From assembly GCA_022393335.1 (NCBI GenBank), contig JAJEKB010021557.1:37784-101783 (forward strand): DNA of 64,000 nucleotides. The letters run 5' to 3'. The notes below the pieces were generated by a model that was given only the letters and a program-made list of their open reading frames with translations, was not told where the DNA came from and searched no databases. Shown here piece after piece: positions 60,201 to 64,000 of the stretch (within the stretch, counting starts at the first letter, position 1; each line of letters opens with the position of its first letter). Made by a program: the position numbers and the translations under genes. The DNA is from Macrotrachela quadricornifera. Taxonomy: Eukaryota; Rotifera; Eurotatoria; Philodinida; Philodinidae.

Positions 60201-60908
60201 AGAATGTAGTTTCGAGTTGAAATTGAAATCGCGCATTCCTAGGAACAACATCTACGGTTTTGGAATGAATTTTCTTCTGGAGCATACACTGATAGATATT
60301 CCTTCTTTTAGAAAAGGACCAGCGTTTCTCACTACCTGCGTGTAATCAAAATTCCAAGCTAACAACTTGAAACATCGATAAACCTTAGCATAGTAAGGAA
60401 ATTTTAACCGTCAGTATATGTCGACGCAAAGTCTAGCCATTGAAGTTAACTCTATCAAACAAACTTTTATACAACTCAAACCTATGAGGATTCCTATTTT
60501 TTGAAAAAATTCGTAATCGCAGCTCAAAATAACACTGAAAACTTGTTTTTTATTGAAAATCTATTAACTGGAGATAATGGTCTTTCGAGCTGAGGACGTT
60601 TTTTTATTAAAACATTTCCCTTTGGAGCATTTTCGTTGTCGATATTGATGGGATATTGTCAAGATTTTCACAGAATGAAGTTCCCTTTGCTTCTTGCTTA
60701 CATCAACGGTAAAACAGGAACTAGCTATGAATGTCGATTGTTGATTTTTATTCATTGTTTTCTTGTGAGCTAAACAAAAATGAAAATAAAGCAATATAAG
60801 ATTTTTTCGTTAAATCAATCAAACAAACAGACTCGACTAGAAAACTGGAGCATGAAATGTTTAGTTCTGTCACTCCTAAGAAAATTTCTTCTTTTGTTTA
60901 TTTCTAGA
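57243..60908. other. AT-rich intergenic stretch, no supported gene
   Basis: Open frames near 57254-57558, 58422-58616, 59002-59255 and 60564-60794 show no domain or consistent codon pattern. The end of the stretch (~60885-60907) has a pyrimidine tract and TTTCTAG just before the GMC start codon, which may be the acceptor of a 5' UTR intron. Confidence 0.5.
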
Positions 60909-63245
60909 ATGAATGACACAAACAATAATGTCTATGATTATATTATCATTGGAGGTGGAACAAGTGGTTCAGTTGTCGCACGCCGTTTGGCAGAAGGAAA
61001 TGAGAAATTGAGTGTCTGTGTTCTCGAAGCGGGTCCAAGGTTTGTTTGTTTGTTATCATTGATTTCATTGTTTGGAGCAACTTGTTCTTTGTAATAGTAA
61101 TCAAGATGTAGTTAATAGTCATATGCCTCGTGCTTGGTTAACTCTGCAAAAGACTTCACTCGATTGGTGCTTCGAGACAGTTCCTCAGAAAGGATGCAAC
61201 AATCGTGTTATTTCTCTTCCACGAGGTCGTTTACTCGGTGGAAGCAGTGCAGTCAATGCAACATATCTTACTCGTGGTACAAAAGGAGATTATGATCGAA
61301 TTGTACAAATGGGAAATTCAGGATGGAGTTGGGATGAAATATTACCATTTTTTAAAGCTTTTGAGACATTTCATCCGACTGAATGGGATGAGGCAGACGT
61401 TAATGCACATGGAACCGATGGTCCATTACACACTACTATGACTCCTTCTTCAACCTTGTTCGACAAAATTCTCGAATCGTTTGTCGAGTTTGGCTTTGAT
61501 TACAAACCAGATATGTTTGTTCAAGGAGAATACGAAGGTTTGTTACGTCCATTTCCAATAAAAGCGCTGATACAAGAATACTTTAGGTATTGGACATGTT
61601 ACTCGAACAGTTTACAAAGGCCTACGCTCGACGAGTGCAGATTTTATTCACAGCTATCCCAATTCTAATCTCACCGTTAAAACAGATACATTCGTTGATC
61701 GAATCATTCTGGAAAAAAACAATAATGAAGACTCAAAGTACAAAGCAGTCGGTGTTGCAGGTCATGATAATGCAAACAATCAACCATTTATCATCAAAGC
61801 AAGAAAAGAAATTATTTTAAGTGCTGGGTAAGCCTATCAAATTCACATTGAAAATGTTCCTCTGCAGTTGTTCAATAGATCTCTTCTAGTTGAAAAAGTA
61901 TCGATGATCTTCGAGAAATATTCGATAGAACTCATTGGATAATTCTAGTTTATCCTTAGATCATCATTTGTTGCTAGTCGAGGAAACGATGATTTTTTAT
62001 TTAGTACCTATAATTCTCCGACGATCTTGATGTGTTCAGGAATTGGTTGTGCAAAACATCTTGCCGAAGTAGGTATCGACTGTAATGTTAACTTACCCGG
62101 TGTCGGTAAAAATCTTCAAGATCATCTTACGGTATATTTACGTTTTGTTGACTATTTCAATCTGATGATAATTGATGTTTGATCAACTAGGTTTCTATAA
62201 ATTATCAACTGAACGATCCGAGTCTAACACATGATGGAGTCATGGACTGCTCTACAGATACTCTCATCTCAGCGGTCAAAGAATGGCATGAAAACAAGTC
62301 AGGATTGATGACCACTATTCCAGGCGGTTATACAGCTCTCGCCCGAATTGATAAGACAATTCAAGATTCGATTTGGGAAGCAACGAAATCCATCAAACAG
62401 CTTGAAAATGCATCAAATTGTGATCCTACTGGACAACTAGTTAATCAGGCGCATGTTGAGTTGTTGCCTATTCCAGTATCTATCCGTGCACCTCATTCAC
62501 GAAATGCAGGTTAGTCGATTAGATCGAAAACAAATCTGTAAAAGAAACTGTATTTTATCTATGATCTTTGAATGATTCATTTGAGACCTGAACTCTTCCG
62601 TTAATCTTTGGTTTTGAACAACTTTGATTATTGCAGAGATTCTCTATGAAATAATTTCCATTCGATCTGATTTCATATCGTACATAAATGTAATCTAAAC
62701 TTTGCGTGTTTGAATCTTTTCATTGTCTAGATAATCCAGCGAATGATATAGGTGTCATTGAATTAGCGATTCTTCTTCTTGCACCACAAGCGAGAGGTAC
62801 AGTGCGACTTTCATCCAATGATCCAAAAAGCAAGCCAATTATTGATCACGCCTACCTTGACAATGATCTCGACGTGGCTGTACTAGCTGAGGGTTGTCGA
62901 TTGGGTCATCAAATTCTTATGAAAGGTCGAGGAACCAAAGATCTTATCGTTGGTCCTTGGCCAAAGATCGTTCCCCATCCAACTGATATCAATGGTTGGA
63001 AAGAACATGTACGAAAAGTTGCATCGACATGTTTTCATCCTGGTGGAACATGCAAAATGGCACCGGACAGTGATCCGATGGGTGTTGTTGACAATTGTCT
63101 CCGTGTAAGAAATGTCCATAATCTTAGAGTGGCAGATATCTCTAGTCTACCTATTCTCAACTGCGGTCACACGCAGGCATTGGCTTATGCTATCGGTGAA
63201 AAAGTAGCTCATATGATTTTGCAAGACGCTCATGATTCCAAATAG
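60909..63245 (+). CDS. GMC-family FAD oxidoreductase (choline dehydrogenase-like), 590 aa
   Basis: Six exons: 60909-61039, 61098-61537, 61587-61827, 62005-62131, 62191-62509 and 62731-63245. All introns are GT-AG and the joined length is an exact multiple of three. The N-terminus has the FAD-binding Rossmann motif DYIIIGGGTSGSVVARRLAE and VLEAGP. Next is the GMC signature 1, GRLLGGSSAVNATYL, then SPTILMCSGIG (signature 2) and GVGKNLQDH. The C-terminus carries the catalytic pair His522 (CFHPGGTCKM) and His566 (NCGHTQALAYAIGE). GMC enzymes oxidise alcohol groups (choline, sugars, aryl or alkyl alcohols) using FAD; the substrate cannot be deduced. No signal peptide was seen from this ATG, although the frame is open upstream to 60780 and could add a hydrophobic lead if unspliced. 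Confidence 0.92.
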
Positions 63246-64000
63246 TTTTATTCGTTCAATGTTTAATTGGTTGATCGAACATAGTTCCATTCTTTTTGAT
63301 AAAAGATATTCACTCGCCTTTTTTTAACTTAATTCATGAATAAATCAACTTTTTCAATAAAGCTCATTAATCAAGTAACAAGAAAGAATATTTTTCACAG
63401 TCAATGTTTTAGCATCGATATGGATCGATTTTCAATTTTTGTACTTGACGATTGAAGAGGTCACTAAGATAGATTTTACCAGGACATAGACAGATATAAT
63501 TAAGGTAACATGTCATTCTTTTGATTTCTTCTTCATATAAAAAAACCAGTAATTTGTTCAAAAATGTACAAATATATTTAAATTATTCATGTGACTATAA
63601 GAGAAACTCGATGTTTTTAAAATTGATTAAATCAGATTCATTTCTTAGATCAAAGTAAACAGAAGAATTTTGTTCGATTCTGTGTATGATAAATTTCATA
63701 GATCTGAAAAAATAGTTTAATGATTTTGACTGTCACTGCATAGTTTAAATATTATTTTCTCAATCATATGTTCTTCTTGTTGACTTATCCTAGTTGATTC
63801 ATTCTGTAGGCCGACTTTGGATATTGTAACCAAAATATTTTCAACAATCCGTTCTTACATGACTTCTCAATGACAATTGTAAATAATGAAATGTGTCTTT
63901 TGCCTACATTTCAAATATATATATATATATAAAGAGATCAAATTACATCTATGGTTATGTAGTGTAATAAGATATTTATGTAATCAAATATTACTAATTC
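63246..64000. other. 3' flank of the GMC gene, AT-rich
   Basis: No gene recognised. A short (AT)n microsatellite lies at ~63914-63930. AATAAA at ~63356 is a candidate polyadenylation signal for the GMC gene. Confidence 0.5.

Noticed and set aside
61072..61668. Unspliced 198-codon frame of the GMC gene as a complete protein
   Set aside because: It is exon 2 plus flanking introns; splicing at 61537/61587 restores the family sequence.
1..64000. CRISPR array, prokaryotic operons, ribosome-binding sites or prophage
   Set aside because: The genes have spliceosomal introns and metazoan domain architectures; the direct repeats present lack spacer-repeat organisation.

Overview
This window looks like nuclear DNA of a small metazoan, most likely a bdelloid rotifer (an Adineta- or Rotaria-like genome). 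It is AT-rich. Genes carry very short GT-AG introns (42-60 nt is common). The gene content is typical of bdelloid accessory regions: ADP-ribosyltransferase/leucine-rich-repeat fusions, ankyrin and F-box/LRR repeat proteins, a Cys-rich transmembrane family that I associate with bdelloids, and many decayed DNA transposons of different superfamilies. The species cannot be fixed from the sequence alone. All exon models were made by eye from reading frames and splice dinucleotides.

Layout. 1-12 kb holds no intact large gene: a piggyBac C-terminal fragment, a fold-back repeat, a MULE transposase fragment, a ~98-bp tandem array, one small hypothetical ORF and a TA-flanked MITE-like element. 12.05-16.42 kb (minus) is one gene whose exons join three copies of the same Cys-rich membrane-protein module; module 1 carries a single-base frameshift. 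19.4-20.8 kb is an eIF4A-like pseudogene with a ruined P-loop, cut by a dead mariner element. 21.4-28.5 kb (minus) has two adjacent genes: a membrane-anchored coiled-coil protein and a ~1,430-residue ankyrin/coiled-coil protein. 28.5-33.7 kb is non-coding with a run of long inverted repeats.

33.7-39.3 kb (plus) holds two paralogous ADP-ribosyltransferase-LRR genes, both with intact R / S / E-x-E signatures, separated by a ~640-bp palindrome. 40.4-41.8 kb combines a piggyBac N-terminal fragment, a promoter-like stretch with two perfect four-unit heat-shock elements, and a Helitron helicase fragment. 42.6-46.4 kb (minus) is a nine-exon multipass membrane receptor with lectin-like and EGF-like ectodomain parts, tentatively STRA6-like. 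49.7-50.4 kb is a secreted ML-domain (GM2-activator-like) lipid-binding protein. 51.6-52.0 kb is a LINE reverse-transcriptase remnant. 52.3-57.2 kb (minus) is an F-box gene followed by 32 exons that each encode one 28-residue LRR, repeating every ~140 bp. 60.9-63.2 kb (plus) is a six-exon GMC oxidoreductase with both catalytic histidines.

There is no operon-like organisation. The themes are repeat-based binding proteins (ankyrin, LRR), ADP-ribosylation and lipid/retinoid handling, embedded in transposon debris. The most distinctive structures are the three-module membrane gene, the one-LRR-per-exon F-box gene, the ART-LRR pair, and the heat-shock-promoter-like site between transposon fragments.
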